A DNA stretch of 58,368 bases from an uncultured Clostridia bacterium (GCA_910587735.1 CAJUNT010000014.1:1-58368), one strand, 5' to 3'; numbered from the stretch's first letter, positions 7,088 through 15,732 are shown. The notes: a model not told the origin generated them from the sequence alone. Program-made: numbers and translations.

Positions 7088-8299
7088 ATGACTAATTTTA
7101 CATATATTTTTAAAGAAAGTAATGAAAATCAAACCAAAACAGAATTTATTATGATTCCAAAGTTTGTACTTAATTTAAAATTAAGCTGTATGGCTAAATT
7201 ACTGTATGCTTATTTATTTGATAGAAGTAAACTATCTAAAAAAAATAGATGGTTTGATTCCCAGGGGAAAGTATATATTATTTTCTCTATAAAGTCAATA
7301 CAGAACGTATTAGAGTGTAGTAAAAACACAGCAACAAAAGTATTAAACGAGTTAAAACAAATTGGTTTAATAGAAAGTAAAAAGGATGAATTTGGAAAGA
7401 GTAATAAAATTTTTGTCAAATGTCCTATTTCAGAATCTGAAGATAATGAAAACTCAAATAAAGATGAGTCAGATAAAAAGTCACAAGACCAGGGAAATAA
7501 TAGGGAAGGTTATCCACAAGAATTACAAAACAAAAAAAGTTATCCACAGAAAAATAAAACTTATCCACAACAAAATAGTACTATGACCCAAATTTTAACC
7601 CTAATAACCCAAAATTTGACCACATTATCCCAAATTTTGATATCATTATCCCAAAATTTGACCCCTAATCATACTAACCTTAGTCATACTGATTCTATTA
7701 ATCAATCATCTATCTATAATCATATTAATAGAGTCGATGATATGGATAAGATTGAACAACAACAACAAAATTATGAAATTTACCAAAAAGAAATACAAAA
7801 AAATATTAACTATGATATTTTAAAAGAAAAGTATGATAAAGATATCATAGATGATATTGTTAATATCATGTGTGATGTCATGATAAGCAATAATAAAACA
7901 ACTAGAGTCAATGGACAAGATATGTCTATTGAATTAGTAAAAAGTGCTTTTATGAAATTAAAGATGCTAAATATAGAATATGTTCTTGAATGTTTAAAAA
8001 TGACACCAAAAATAAATAATATAAGAGCATATCTTATTACCGCATTATATAACAGTGTTAAAACAAGGCATATTTTTTATACATACGCCCCTGCATCTGA
8101 AAATTCTTGTGATAAACAGAAACAACAAAAAGAAAAACCAATTAAACAAAATCGTTTTGTAAATTATGACCAAAGGGAATGGAATTTTAAGGAATTAGAG
8201 AAGCAAGAAAGAGAACGGTTACAAAATATTCCTAATTATTTTGACGAATGGTATAAGCAGAAACAACAAAAAGAAAATGATAAAAAAATAATTGCTTAA
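7088..8299 (+). CDS. repA: RepA_N-family replication initiator
   Basis: The N-terminal domain (about 1-115) has the RepA_N signature: FIMIPKFVLNLKLSCMAKLL, FDRSKLSKKNRW, then a winged-helix region with ECSKNTATKVLNELKQIGLI. The C-terminal part (about 245-340) resembles the DUF6017-type domain of clostridial initiators. The linker encodes short repeats (YPQ three times; TQ.L/SQ.L units) because the DNA there holds DnaA boxes and iterons, the known arrangement in RepA_N plasmids where the origin lies within rep. This supports theta replication as a plasmid. ATG 7088 follows GAAAGGGG. Confidence 0.92.
   Translation: MTNFTYIFKESNENQTKTEFIMIPKFVLNLKLSCMAKLLYAYLFDRSKLSKKNRWFDSQGKVYIIFSIKSIQNVLECSKNTATKVLNELKQIGLIESKKDEFGKSNKIFVKCPISESEDNENSNKDESDKKSQDQGNNREGYPQELQNKKSYPQKNKTYPQQNSTMTQILTLITQNLTTLSQILISLSQNLTPNHTNLSHTDSINQSSIYNHINRVDDMDKIEQQQQNYEIYQKEIQKNINYDILKEKYDKDIIDDIVNIMCDVMISNNKTTRVNGQDMSIELVKSAFMKLKMLNIEYVLECLKMTPKINNIRAYLITALYNSVKTRHIFYTYAPASENSCDKQKQQKEKPIKQNRFVNYDQREWNFKELEKQERERLQNIPNYFDEWYKQKQQKENDKKIIA
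7510..7569 (+). promoter_or_regulatory. Three perfect DnaA boxes inside repA
   Basis: TTATCCACA occurs exactly at 7510-7518, 7540-7548 and 7561-7569, all in the same orientation and all encoding YPQ in the repA frame. They directly precede the iterons. Together they define the probable origin of replication. Confidence 0.9.
7586..7669 (+). repeat. Iterons: four 21-bp repeats (probable origin)
   Basis: Units start at 7586, 7607, 7628 and 7649. Each has the core CCCAAATTTT or CCCAAAATTTG, alternating between the two. A 21-bp period puts every site on the same DNA face and keeps the repA frame open. RepA_N initiators bind iterons in this part of their own gene. Confidence 0.9.
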
Positions 8300-8497
8300 T
8301 AAATAGCAAGTGCGTTAAATCGAAAAATTTAGCTATATAAGCAAAAAAATATGCTTTATGATGATTTTAATATATAAAACGATTTTTTTGTGATACAAGC
8401 CAAATTATAGCAAATTAGGGAGCAAAATTGATTAAAAGGGTATGAAAAAAATGCTAATAAATTATATTCGCAATGAAAAACAGAAAGGAGGAACAAA

Positions 8498-8698
8498 ATG
8501 AGAAATCTGCCATGCAACCAAGATTGCTTTCACTGTCCGTTTAAAGATTGTATTGTTGATGGAATAATTTCTAATACCAAAAATCAACCTAAAGCGCAAA
8601 AAAAATATTATGAGAAAAACAAACAAAAAATTGCAGAAAAAGCAAAGCAAAAACGAAGAAAGAAAAATATAAAAACGGATAGTGAGGCGAAAAAATGA
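8498..8698 (+). CDS. Small Cys-rich, basic protein
   Basis: A 66-residue protein behind AAAGGAGG. The N-terminus has CNQDCFHCPFKDC, four to five cysteines spaced like a small zinc or iron-sulphur knuckle, followed by a highly basic helical tail (KKYYEKNKQKIAEKAKQKRRKK) that should bind nucleic acid. The stop overlaps the start of the ATPase gene (ATGA), indicating translational coupling. Preceding bases 8300-8497 hold no visible gene. Function is unknown. Confidence 0.75.
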   Translation: MRNLPCNQDCFHCPFKDCIVDGIISNTKNQPKAQKKYYEKNKQKIAEKAKQKRRKKNIKTDSEAKK

Positions 8699-10725
8699 AT
8701 AAACTGACTATTAAAAGAATGACTATGAAAAATTTTAAGTGTTTTCAAGAAAAAACGCTCTTTTTCCCTTCTGACAAAATTACAATTATAGGGGATAACG
8801 AAACAGGAAAAACAAGTATTTATGATGCTTTTTGCTGGTGTTTATTTGGAAAAAATAGTTTAGGTGAAAAAACATTTAACTATAAAAATACACTTGCAAA
8901 AGATAGTGAAAATACTGAAGTAGAAGTCGTTACACAATTAGGTGAAAGGGAAATTGACTTCAAACGTATCTATGAAGCGAAATTTACACGTTTGAAAGAG
9001 TTCAATGGTTATTCTACGCAATGTTTTATCAATGGAATACCTAAAAGTGTAAAAGATTTTGAAAAAGAGGTATATCATATTTTATCTATAGGGATGGATG
9101 AATTTAATTTATTGACAAATCCTAAATTTCTAACAGAACAGATAAAGGGAGGAAAAGGAGTATTAGATTGGCAAAAAAGACGTGAATTGCTTTATATTCT
9201 GACATCGTTCGAAACTGATAAAGAATTAGTGAAACAAAATCAAAAGTTTGCTCAACTTGAATCAGTACTAAATAAATACAATTCTGTTTCTGAATTTATT
9301 CAAGCAATAAAATTTGATATATCAAAAATTAATACAGAAATAGAACTGATGCCTACCCGTATTGACCAACAAATGAAAAATACAGTTGTTATAGATTTTT
9401 CTGTTGAAGAACTTCAAAAAGAAAAAACGGAACTACAAAATAAAATATCTGCTACAGAAAATTCTTCTGATGATACATACAAACAATTTACAAAACAGGT
9501 TGTAAATTTGTCTCAAGAAATACAAGACAAAAAAGTAGAAATGGAGAAATTAAATTCTCAAATTTCGGAATATGTACAAAAGCAAAAAGCAGAATTTTTA
9601 AAACAAAAAAATGAAAAAAAGTCTGAATTACAGCAAAAACGTTTTGAGGTAGAAAAAGAAATAATAGCATTACAAAATAAAATGCAAAGTGATATAAAAC
9701 AATTGCAAATAAAATATCAGCAAAAACAAAATGAAATAAAAACACTTCAAAATGCTATGGATAAAGTACAAAAAAATCATATAGCATTAGAAAATAAAAC
9801 ACTTTGTCCTGTTTGCTTCAATGCTTTAGATAAAACACTAGTAGACAAAAATGTAAAAATGCAGCTTAACCATTTTCAAAAACAAAAGGACAAGTGTGAA
9901 AAAGAACTACAGGAAATGATTCAAGAAATAGAAAAAATAAAAATGAATAGAAGCCATATAGATACTTCAAAATTGAAAGAAATTGATTCTCAAATACAAA
10001 GTATAACGTGTCAAGAATTAGATATAAAAGTTGACAATTTTGAACAAAAAACAGCAGTTTTAGAGTCTGAAATTTCAACATTACAAAAAGAACTTAATCA
10101 ATCACAGATAAAAGCTAACCAATATTTAAAACAATCCAAAAAAGAAATACAGCATTGTCTTGACGGAATAAAAGAGATTGATTCAAAATTGAATATTGTA
10201 GAACAAAACAAAAAATCGGAATTGTTATATAACCAGCTGCAACAACAAATGCAAGAGTATCTTTCTAAAAAAGATGAATTACAACAAATGTATGACTTAT
10301 CAAGTGATTTTATACAATTTAAGTGTCAACAAATCACAGAAAGCATAAACAACTGTTTTGAAGTAGTGAAATGGAATTTGTTCAAATTCAATAAAACTGA
10401 TGGAGAGTTAAAAGAATATTGCGAACCAGAAGTAAACAGCAGAGAATATAAAGATTTATCAGCAAGTACAAAAGTAATTGCTGGTTTAGATATTATTAAG
10501 GCATTCCAGAAACATTTTGATATTAGCTTGCCTATTTTTATTGATAATTCCGAGAGTATCACCTATTTTCCTGAGATGGACGCACAAACAATAAAATTAT
10601 ATGTTCAAGAAGAAAATTGTCCAAAATGTGGCTCAAAAACAAAACGTCGCAATCAAAATTTACTTTTCAAATGTGAGAATTGTGAACATGAATTTAATAA
10701 AAAATTAGAAGTCAAAAATGGATAA
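8695..10725 (+). CDS. Rad50/SbcC-like ATPase with zinc hook
   Basis: A 676-residue SMC/Rad50-like protein. Walker A GDNETGKTS is at residues 33-41. Long coiled coils (about 215-560) are interrupted by CPVCFNAL near 370, a CxxC zinc hook that dimerises Rad50-type arms. The SASTKVIAGLDIIKAF signature and IFIDNSES (Walker B region) close the head. An extra zinc ribbon, CPKCGSKT and CENC, ends the protein. Such ATPases tether DNA ends and drive a nuclease. No SbcD/Mre11 gene is present, so its partner may be the MBL-fold protein at 12591 or a host nuclease. It sits upstream of recT. Confidence 0.9.
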   Translation: MNKLTIKRMTMKNFKCFQEKTLFFPSDKITIIGDNETGKTSIYDAFCWCLFGKNSLGEKTFNYKNTLAKDSENTEVEVVTQLGEREIDFKRIYEAKFTRLKEFNGYSTQCFINGIPKSVKDFEKEVYHILSIGMDEFNLLTNPKFLTEQIKGGKGVLDWQKRRELLYILTSFETDKELVKQNQKFAQLESVLNKYNSVSEFIQAIKFDISKINTEIELMPTRIDQQMKNTVVIDFSVEELQKEKTELQNKISATENSSDDTYKQFTKQVVNLSQEIQDKKVEMEKLNSQISEYVQKQKAEFLKQKNEKKSELQQKRFEVEKEIIALQNKMQSDIKQLQIKYQQKQNEIKTLQNAMDKVQKNHIALENKTLCPVCFNALDKTLVDKNVKMQLNHFQKQKDKCEKELQEMIQEIEKIKMNRSHIDTSKLKEIDSQIQSITCQELDIKVDNFEQKTAVLESEISTLQKELNQSQIKANQYLKQSKKEIQHCLDGIKEIDSKLNIVEQNKKSELLYNQLQQQMQEYLSKKDELQQMYDLSSDFIQFKCQQITESINNCFEVVKWNLFKFNKTDGELKEYCEPEVNSREYKDLSASTKVIAGLDIIKAFQKHFDISLPIFIDNSESITYFPEMDAQTIKLYVQEENCPKCGSKTKRRNQNLLFKCENCEHEFNKKLEVKNG

Positions 10726-10915
10726 AGTTAAGAAAAAAGATGTGAATGAAATGAATAATGATAAATACCAAAGGTACAAAAAAATTGATATACAAAACTT
10801 ATTACCATTAGAATTTATGTATCAAGAAAGAGTTGATTTTATTTATAGTGATGCTTATTATGGTATTTATATGACGGATAAGGATGAATGGTTAATGAAA
10901 GTAAAAAATAAATAG
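10718..10915 (+). CDS. Small hypothetical protein
   Basis: A 65-residue frame overlapping the end of the ATPase gene by eight bases. The second half (LLPLEFMYQERVDFIYSDAYYGIYMTD) looks folded; the first is lysine-rich. An internal ATG at about 10751 is an alternative start. No family is recognised. The short overlap with the gene before it supports a coupled early gene. Confidence 0.55.
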   Translation: MDKVKKKDVNEMNNDKYQRYKKIDIQNLLPLEFMYQERVDFIYSDAYYGIYMTDKDEWLMKVKNK

Positions 10916-10943
10916 AAAAATTGAAAAATAAGGAGAGATGACT

Positions 10944-11031
10944 ATGATAAACAGTAAAAATATTGCAGGCGAATGGGAAAATATATAAAATGAATCATAA
11001 AATAACTTCAGCCCAAGTTGGGCCGAAGTAA
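10944..11031 (+). other. Two tiny coupled reading frames between early genes
   Basis: ATG 10944, behind AAGGAGAG, encodes 14 residues (MINSKNIAGEWENI). ATG 10990 follows one base after that stop and encodes MNHKITSAQVGPK. The end of the second, TSAQVGPK, is identical to ParB residues 144-151 and uses nearly the same DNA. They may be remnants of a larger gene or a leader in front of 11055. Translation is not established. Confidence 0.35.
11005..11029. repeat. GC-rich 25-bp palindrome (copy 2, outside parB)
   Basis: ACTTC-A-GCCCAA-G-TTGGGC-C-GAAGT: 11 of 12 arm positions pair around a central G. It is far richer in G+C than its surroundings, and its first 20 bases equal the copy in parB. It is the better palindrome of the two and is a candidate ParB or regulator binding site ahead of the 11055 gene. 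Confidence 0.6.
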
Positions 11032-11054
11032 ATTTTAAGAAGGGAGAATAATGA

Positions 11055-11684
11055 ATGAGCGATATTAAAAGTATTGTAAAAGAATGTTTTAATAGACTAA
11101 ATAGTGACGTTTTGTATGCAGTAATCTGGAAAGAAAAAAATAACTGGTATTATCGTACGTTTTGGACATCAGTATATCATGAAATTTTAGAAATAGATGA
11201 AGATTTTTTAATAAAAATTGAAATAATTGATTCTAATGCAATAGTAATAAATGAATACATATTTTTTGAAATGATAAATATAAGTGATTTGAAAAGTGAA
11301 AATTTTGATTTGCTAAATTATATAGAAAATGAAATATATAAATATTATTTAGACTCAAACAACCAATATCATATTTCTACTTTTTTAAAATCACATAGTA
11401 GTACTTCTCCCCAAAAAGCAGGAGATGCTTTAAAATCTATAATGTTCAAGGCACAAGAAACTATTGTAGAAAAAAATAAAGAAATATTTCAATGTACTCT
11501 ACAAGCATTAGAAGGTGAAAGACCTATGCTAAGAGATGATATTATAGAAATAATGGAAAATCAACTACAATTACTTTCAGAATTTGAAGGAAATTATACT
11601 GTAAAAGAAATATGTAAAATATCAGAACAAATGCTGAACATTTCTAAATTTTTATTAGAAGCAAAATTAGAAGCAAATATATAG
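11055..11684 (+). CDS. Hypothetical early protein, 209 residues
   Basis: ATG 11055 follows AAGGGAG. The N-terminal half is mixed beta (VLYAVIWKEKNNWYYRTFW), and the C-terminal half is helical and acidic (VEKNKEIFQCTLQALEGERPM, then ENQLQLLSEFEGNY). No known family is recognised. It lies between the Rad50-like ATPase and recT, so a recombination accessory role is possible. Confidence 0.72.
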   Translation: MSDIKSIVKECFNRLNSDVLYAVIWKEKNNWYYRTFWTSVYHEILEIDEDFLIKIEIIDSNAIVINEYIFFEMINISDLKSENFDLLNYIENEIYKYYLDSNNQYHISTFLKSHSSTSPQKAGDALKSIMFKAQETIVEKNKEIFQCTLQALEGERPMLRDDIIEIMENQLQLLSEFEGNYTVKEICKISEQMLNISKFLLEAKLEANI

Positions 11685-11718
11685 CTAACTGTTATTGTAT
11701 TTAAAGAAGGGAAATTAT

Positions 11719-12576
11719 ATGAGCGAAAATAATAAAAGTAATCAAATAATCATTTCTGAAAGATTTGCAGAGATTGTTATAAAAAACCTTAATGAATTAA
11801 CACATGGAATACAAGTAACAACAGAGCAAAAAAATCTTATTAGAGGCTATTTTTTAGGCATAGATACCGCTTTAAAAGAACACCCAGACAAATTGACGTG
11901 GAAAGATGTTAATTTACAAAAATTAGCTCCTTCCCTAGCAAACAAAGCAGCACTTGGATTAGATATGAACATAAAAAATACATTGTTTGCAATCCCTTAT
12001 AAAAGTAAAGCAACAGGGTTTGTTACTGTAGATTTACAAGTAGGGTATGAAGGAGAAAAACAAATTGCAATAAAATTTTCAAAACACAAAATAAATGACA
12101 TACGTGTTGAGTTGGTATATAAAAATGATACTTTCAAAGTCATAAAAAAAGATGCTCAACATCCCTATGATGATTATATATTTGAAATAAACAATCCTTT
12201 TAACAGAGGAGATATTGTTGGAGCATTTGGTTATATTTCTTATGATGAGCCAAAATATAATAAAATAGCAACTCTTTCCAAATTGGAAATACTGAAAAGA
12301 AAAGAATGTAGCAAAAGCGAAAAATTTTGGGGAAAATGGTACGACCAAATGTGCAAAAAAACAATGATAAAAGAAACTTGTCGTCAAATAGAAGTAGATG
12401 CAGAAAAAATAAAAGAATATAAATATCTATTAGACTTCAAAGAAAAAGAGGAAGTTGAACAATGCCAAGAAGTAGCAAACAATGAAATACAACAAAATAT
12501 AGAGGTACAGGAAATAATTGATGTTGATGTAGAAGAATATACAGTTTGCAATCAACAAAATGAAATACCAGAATAG
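11719..12576 (+). CDS. recT: RecT-family single-strand annealing protein
   Basis: The RecT core runs from about residue 10 to 240: LTWKDVNLQKLAPSLANKAALGLDM, FAIPYKSKATGFVTVDLQVGYEG, and the end with EKFWGKWYDQMCKKTMIKETCR. RecT proteins anneal complementary single strands and promote phage recombination and end repair. ATG 11719 lies six bases after GAAGGGA and is preferred to the upstream in-frame ATG at 11695. The C-terminal 50 residues are acidic and Gln-rich and probably disordered. It is flanked by SSB and ATPase genes upstream and the MBL-fold gene downstream. Confidence 0.95.
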   Translation: MSENNKSNQIIISERFAEIVIKNLNELTHGIQVTTEQKNLIRGYFLGIDTALKEHPDKLTWKDVNLQKLAPSLANKAALGLDMNIKNTLFAIPYKSKATGFVTVDLQVGYEGEKQIAIKFSKHKINDIRVELVYKNDTFKVIKKDAQHPYDDYIFEINNPFNRGDIVGAFGYISYDEPKYNKIATLSKLEILKRKECSKSEKFWGKWYDQMCKKTMIKETCRQIEVDAEKIKEYKYLLDFKEKEEVEQCQEVANNEIQQNIEVQEIIDVDVEEYTVCNQQNEIPE

Positions 12577-12590
12577 AAAGAAGAATAAAA

Positions 12591-13304
12591 ATGGATATTA
12601 ATATTATACATACAGGAAGTGACGGAAATTGTACTTATATTTCTGATGGCAGTACAGAAATTCTAATTGATTGTGGTATTAAATTGGAAAAAGTCAATCG
12701 TGAAATTGGTTACAGACTTTCAAAAATAAAAGCTGTACTGATTACTCATGAACATACAGACCACACAAAATATATAAAAGATATTGCTGTACTTGCAAAA
12801 CCTATTTATATGGCAGAACAAACAAAACAAAATATTGAAACTCAGCGCATGAAAAGTCCATTTTTCATTCCATTACAAGATAAAGAGAACAAAAAAATAG
12901 GTACATTGTTAATTAAAACAATTCCGTTAATTCATTATAATGTAAATGGAACACCATGTAAAAATTTTGGTTATATTATATTTTCTATACTTACTAACGA
13001 AAAAATACTGTGGTGTACTGACACAGAATATATACCATTTTCTGTACCAAAATGTAACTATATTTGTATTGAGTGTAATTATGACAATGATATAACATTT
13101 AATAAAGAATTTGATATTGCATCAGTTGATAAAAGGCGTTTTATCAGTCATCAATCTTTGCAAACAGTAAAAAATTGGATACAAAAACAAGACTTATCTG
13201 TATGTAGTGCAATTTATTTAATTCATATATCAAATGATAAGTCGAATAAACCAAAAATGAAAAAAGAAATAGAGCAATTAACAGCATTACCCGTATTTTT
13301 GTAA
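12591..13304 (+). CDS. Metallo-beta-lactamase-fold hydrolase (YycJ/WalJ-like)
   Basis: A 237-residue MBL-fold protein. The metal-binding signature THEHTDH lies at residues 52-58 (HxHxDH). Further ligands are likely in PLIHYN, WCTDTEY and SHQSL. The start DINIIHTGSDGNCTYISDG matches the YycJ/WalJ group, some members of which are reported DNA exonucleases. Directly after recT, it may supply the 5' resection that RecE or YqaJ nucleases provide in other phages (inference). It is the last gene of the rightward operon, and a hairpin follows. Confidence 0.86.
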   Translation: MDINIIHTGSDGNCTYISDGSTEILIDCGIKLEKVNREIGYRLSKIKAVLITHEHTDHTKYIKDIAVLAKPIYMAEQTKQNIETQRMKSPFFIPLQDKENKKIGTLLIKTIPLIHYNVNGTPCKNFGYIIFSILTNEKILWCTDTEYIPFSVPKCNYICIECNYDNDITFNKEFDIASVDKRRFISHQSLQTVKNWIQKQDLSVCSAIYLIHISNDKSNKPKMKKEIEQLTALPVFL

Positions 13305-13309
13305 AATAA

Positions 13310-13344
13310 AAGAGCGTCACTCCCCTAATAAAGTAAACGCTCTT
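13310..13344. terminator. Bidirectional terminator between convergent operons
   Basis: AAGAGCGT (13310-13317) pairs with ACGCTCTT (13337-13344). On the minus strand it is followed by TTATTTT, a good U-tract, which would end the 13424-15732 operon. On the plus strand it lies just after the MBL-fold gene. Confidence 0.75.
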
Positions 13345-13423
13345 ATGGATAAAAAGTAACATATGTAGCATTATGATTTCACTTATCATTATATATTTTA
13401 TCATATAAAAATTATTATGTCAA

Positions 13424-13957
13424 CTAACTATATAATAAATAATTTCTAAAATAATAGTATATAGATGAAAATATAAAATTTCCGCTTAATTCTTTTCGTA
13501 TGAAATTGATATCTAAATTATATCTTGACTGAAAAGAAAATAATGTTCCTAAGTAACTTTTGGGGGCATATTGACTTCTATAATTATGATTGATGATATC
13601 ATTATAACCTTGTTCATTTTCTATTAGTAAAAATTTCCTTAATTTATTTCCCCTTAACATTTCACTTTCAAATCTGTCACGGTCAGCTGTAAAATTTCCT
13701 GCTAATTCATCAAGGCTTGCTTTTCTTTCAATACAAATAACGTCATCAAAATATAAATCTCTTTCAATATTTAATTCTTGATTTTTTTCTACAAAAAAAG
13801 AATAATCTCCTACAAATAATTTTTTCTCTTTGTATTTAATATTTTTGCTTTCAAAAAAATCTAAAATATGCCTATTTTCTTTTTCTCTTGTGTCTACTAA
13901 TATAACTATTTGCTTTAGTAGTTGTTTTATTTCACTTTCTGTATAATGATATCTCAT
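13424..13957 (-). CDS. ERCC4/XPF-type nuclease domain protein
   Basis: A 177-residue protein whose core matches the ERCC4 nuclease: VDTREKENRHILDFFES at about 21-37, GDYSFFV at 50-56, and the catalytic IERKASLDEL at 76-85, giving the D...ERK signature. TADRDRFESEM follows. Such single-domain proteins occur in phages and plasmids and cut branched or flap DNA. It is the last gene of the leftward accessory operon; its start overlaps the MazG-like gene end by four bases. Confidence 0.85.
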   Translation of the reverse strand: MRYHYTESEIKQLLKQIVILVDTREKENRHILDFFESKNIKYKEKKLFVGDYSFFVEKNQELNIERDLYFDDVICIERKASLDELAGNFTADRDRFESEMLRGNKLRKFLLIENEQGYNDIINHNYRSQYAPKSYLGTLFSFQSRYNLDINFIRKELSGNFIFSSIYYYFRNYLLYS

Positions 13958-14286
13958 TTTTTATTATCCTCTTCTACTTCCAATTGTATTCTTTTTATTT
14001 GCCTATCAACTTTATATTTCATCATTGATTGTACTTCTTTTTTGCAATCAAATAAATACATTAATTGTTTAATCATAACAAGTACATCAGCCATTTCTTC
14101 TATAATATGATTTTTCCAATTTTCATCAGGAGTATGCCCTTGGTGTTCTTTTAAATACCTCTTTATTTTTGACGTTTCTAATATTAACTCTGAACATTCT
14201 TCTATTGTTTGGTCTAATTGATTAAATATACCATAGAACTCTGTAATTGCTATAATATTTTTATCTAATTTTTTTACTTTAATCAT
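13954..14286 (-). CDS. MazG-like nucleotide pyrophosphohydrolase-type protein
   Basis: A 110-residue all-helical protein. The motifs QTIEECSELILETSK and EEMADVLVMIKQLMYLF resemble the EExxE and ExxD metal-binding helices of MazG/all-alpha NTP pyrophosphatases. Such enzymes hydrolyse dNTPs or lower (p)ppGpp. The start is ATG 14286, overlapping the preceding gene's stop (ATGATTAA). It sits between the winged-helix gene and the ERCC4 nuclease in one tightly overlapping operon. Confidence 0.78.
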   Translation of the reverse strand: MIKVKKLDKNIIAITEFYGIFNQLDQTIEECSELILETSKIKRYLKEHQGHTPDENWKNHIIEEMADVLVMIKQLMYLFDCKKEVQSMMKYKVDRQIKRIQLEVEEDNKK

Positions 14287-14869
14287 CGCAAGTGTCTCCT
14301 TTCCATTTTGATTGTTTAAAGAAATCATACGCCTTATTTGAAATGCTATATCCCTTAAATAATATATAAGGATTAAAATACATTTTTTCTCTCTTTTTTT
14401 CTTTCACAATTTTAATAATTTCTTCAGATTCTAATTTTTTAACTGCTGAATTTACTGATACCATACTAATTTCTAATTCTTTTGCAATAAATTTTCTTGT
14501 CATATTATAACGTTTTCCCTTTTTAATAATACAATTTATGTAAGAAGTATGACTAGCTAAAAAAAGAAAAGTTTTTAGTTGTATTGCTGTAAAATCTAAT
14601 TTTGAAATTGTCCTAATAATATCTAGGTTTAATTTACCATAATTGGAGAAAGAAGTGTTGAAATCAGAATATTTTTTTCGTATTTGTTCTTTATGTTCTT
14701 TCTGATATAATACTTCTTTTTTAGGTATCAGCAACACTGTTTCTATTTCAGGAAATTCTTTTAAATTTTCTAATCTTCCAAATATTTCTCCTGTTCCCTC
14801 ACCCACTATATATCCTTCATTGTCATCTGATAATATTATTTTTGCTCGAAACATTACTATTTTCACCAT
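14279..14869 (-). CDS. Winged-helix protein resembling plasmid RepL-type initiators
   Basis: A 196-residue protein. Its second half (about 85-165) has LDFTAIQLKTFLFLASHTSY, then KRYNMTRKFIAKELEISMVSVNSAVKKLESEEIIKIV and KMYFNPYILFKG. This order of a MarR-like winged helix followed by a 'NP..f.KG' strand is typical of Firmicutes RepL-like and phage replication proteins. The N-terminal 60 residues are unlike that family. It could be a regulator or a second initiator. Its start overlaps the YopX-like gene. Confidence 0.6.
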   Translation of the reverse strand: MVKIVMFRAKIILSDDNEGYIVGEGTGEIFGRLENLKEFPEIETVLLIPKKEVLYQKEHKEQIRKKYSDFNTSFSNYGKLNLDIIRTISKLDFTAIQLKTFLFLASHTSYINCIIKKGKRYNMTRKFIAKELEISMVSVNSAVKKLESEEIIKIVKEKKREKMYFNPYILFKGYSISNKAYDFFKQSKWKGDTCDD

Positions 14870-15293
14870 ACAATATATTTACTGCATCTGCATCAAATTT
14901 ATTGCCCAAGTATTCAGAGTTTATTAATGTATTATCTAAAAAGTGCAAACTAAGTAATTGACGGTTTTCTATATTTCCATTTTCATAAGTTTGAAAATAT
15001 AAAAGTCCATTTTTAATTGTTAGAATACCTATTCCGAAATCTTGTTCATTATATGCTATTTTGACAATATCATTTTCAAATAAGTCATTTTGACCTTTAC
15101 TATCTACAATCAATAGTGGTCTGCAAATTGTATCTTTTCTAATTTTTACTGCATAAGGCTCACTTCCATTTGCTGATATATAGTAACCATAATTTTCACT
15201 ATCTTTTGATTTTGGCAAATAAGCTATTGTTCCAATCAGCCAATTATCCATGATATCTTTTGCTTTGAAAAAGAATTTCATAATTCTATCCAT
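14823..15293 (-). CDS. YopX-like phage protein
   Basis: The protein begins at ATG 15293, seven bases after AGGAGG. It shows the YopX layout: FKAKDIMDNWLIGTIAYL near the start, DTICRPLLIVDSKGQNDLFENDIVKI in the middle and a late EYLGNKF. YopX proteins are frequent in temperate phages of Firmicutes; their role is unknown. It overlaps the start of the winged-helix gene by 47 bases, so the two are probably co-translated. Confidence 0.78.
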   Translation of the reverse strand: MDRIMKFFFKAKDIMDNWLIGTIAYLPKSKDSENYGYYISANGSEPYAVKIRKDTICRPLLIVDSKGQNDLFENDIVKIAYNEQDFGIGILTIKNGLLYFQTYENGNIENRQLLSLHFLDNTLINSEYLGNKFDADAVNILYGENSNVSSKNNIIR

Positions 15294-15303
15294 TTTTTTC
15301 CTC

Positions 15304-15732
15304 CTATATGTTTTTCTCAGCCATTCTATTTTTGAATTGATTAATTTCATTAAAAATTTCTTCTAATCCTTTAAAATCTCCTGCATTAATTTTATATTTA
15401 TCCTCTACTGCTTGTCCTGCTTCTAAAATATCACCCATGTTCAATTCAATCAATTCTTTCACCAGTTCAAAATCTTCCGTAAAAAATCGATTTAATTTTT
15501 TTTCATATTCCTCCTTTTTTTCTACTGGAATGTTAAAACTACCGTCCTTATTATATGTAATACCTTGTATATGTGATTTTATTTTTTCTATTTCCTTTAA
15601 TATAAATTTCATACTATCTTCATATGTCTTACACAATTTATAAGCTTGGTACGCTTTTTTAGTACTTATGAAATTTAGTGTAGATATTTTTTTCATAGTA
15701 TTTTGTAACTGAATGATACTTTCAATTTTCAA
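15304..15732 (-). CDS. Helical phage protein (DUF1617-like)
   Basis: A 142-residue helical protein starting at TTG 15732 behind GAGGGA. The pattern LQNTMKKISTLNFISTKKAYQAYKLCK followed by a long helix, a short polar turn (GITYNKDGSFNIP) and further helices recalls DUF1617 phage proteins, but the match is loose. It is the first gene of the leftward accessory operon, ten bases before the YopX-like gene. Confidence 0.65.
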   Translation of the reverse strand: MKIESIIQLQNTMKKISTLNFISTKKAYQAYKLCKTYEDSMKFILKEIEKIKSHIQGITYNKDGSFNIPVEKKEEYEKKLNRFFTEDFELVKELIELNMGDILEAGQAVEDKYKINAGDFKGLEEIFNEINQFKNRMAEKNI

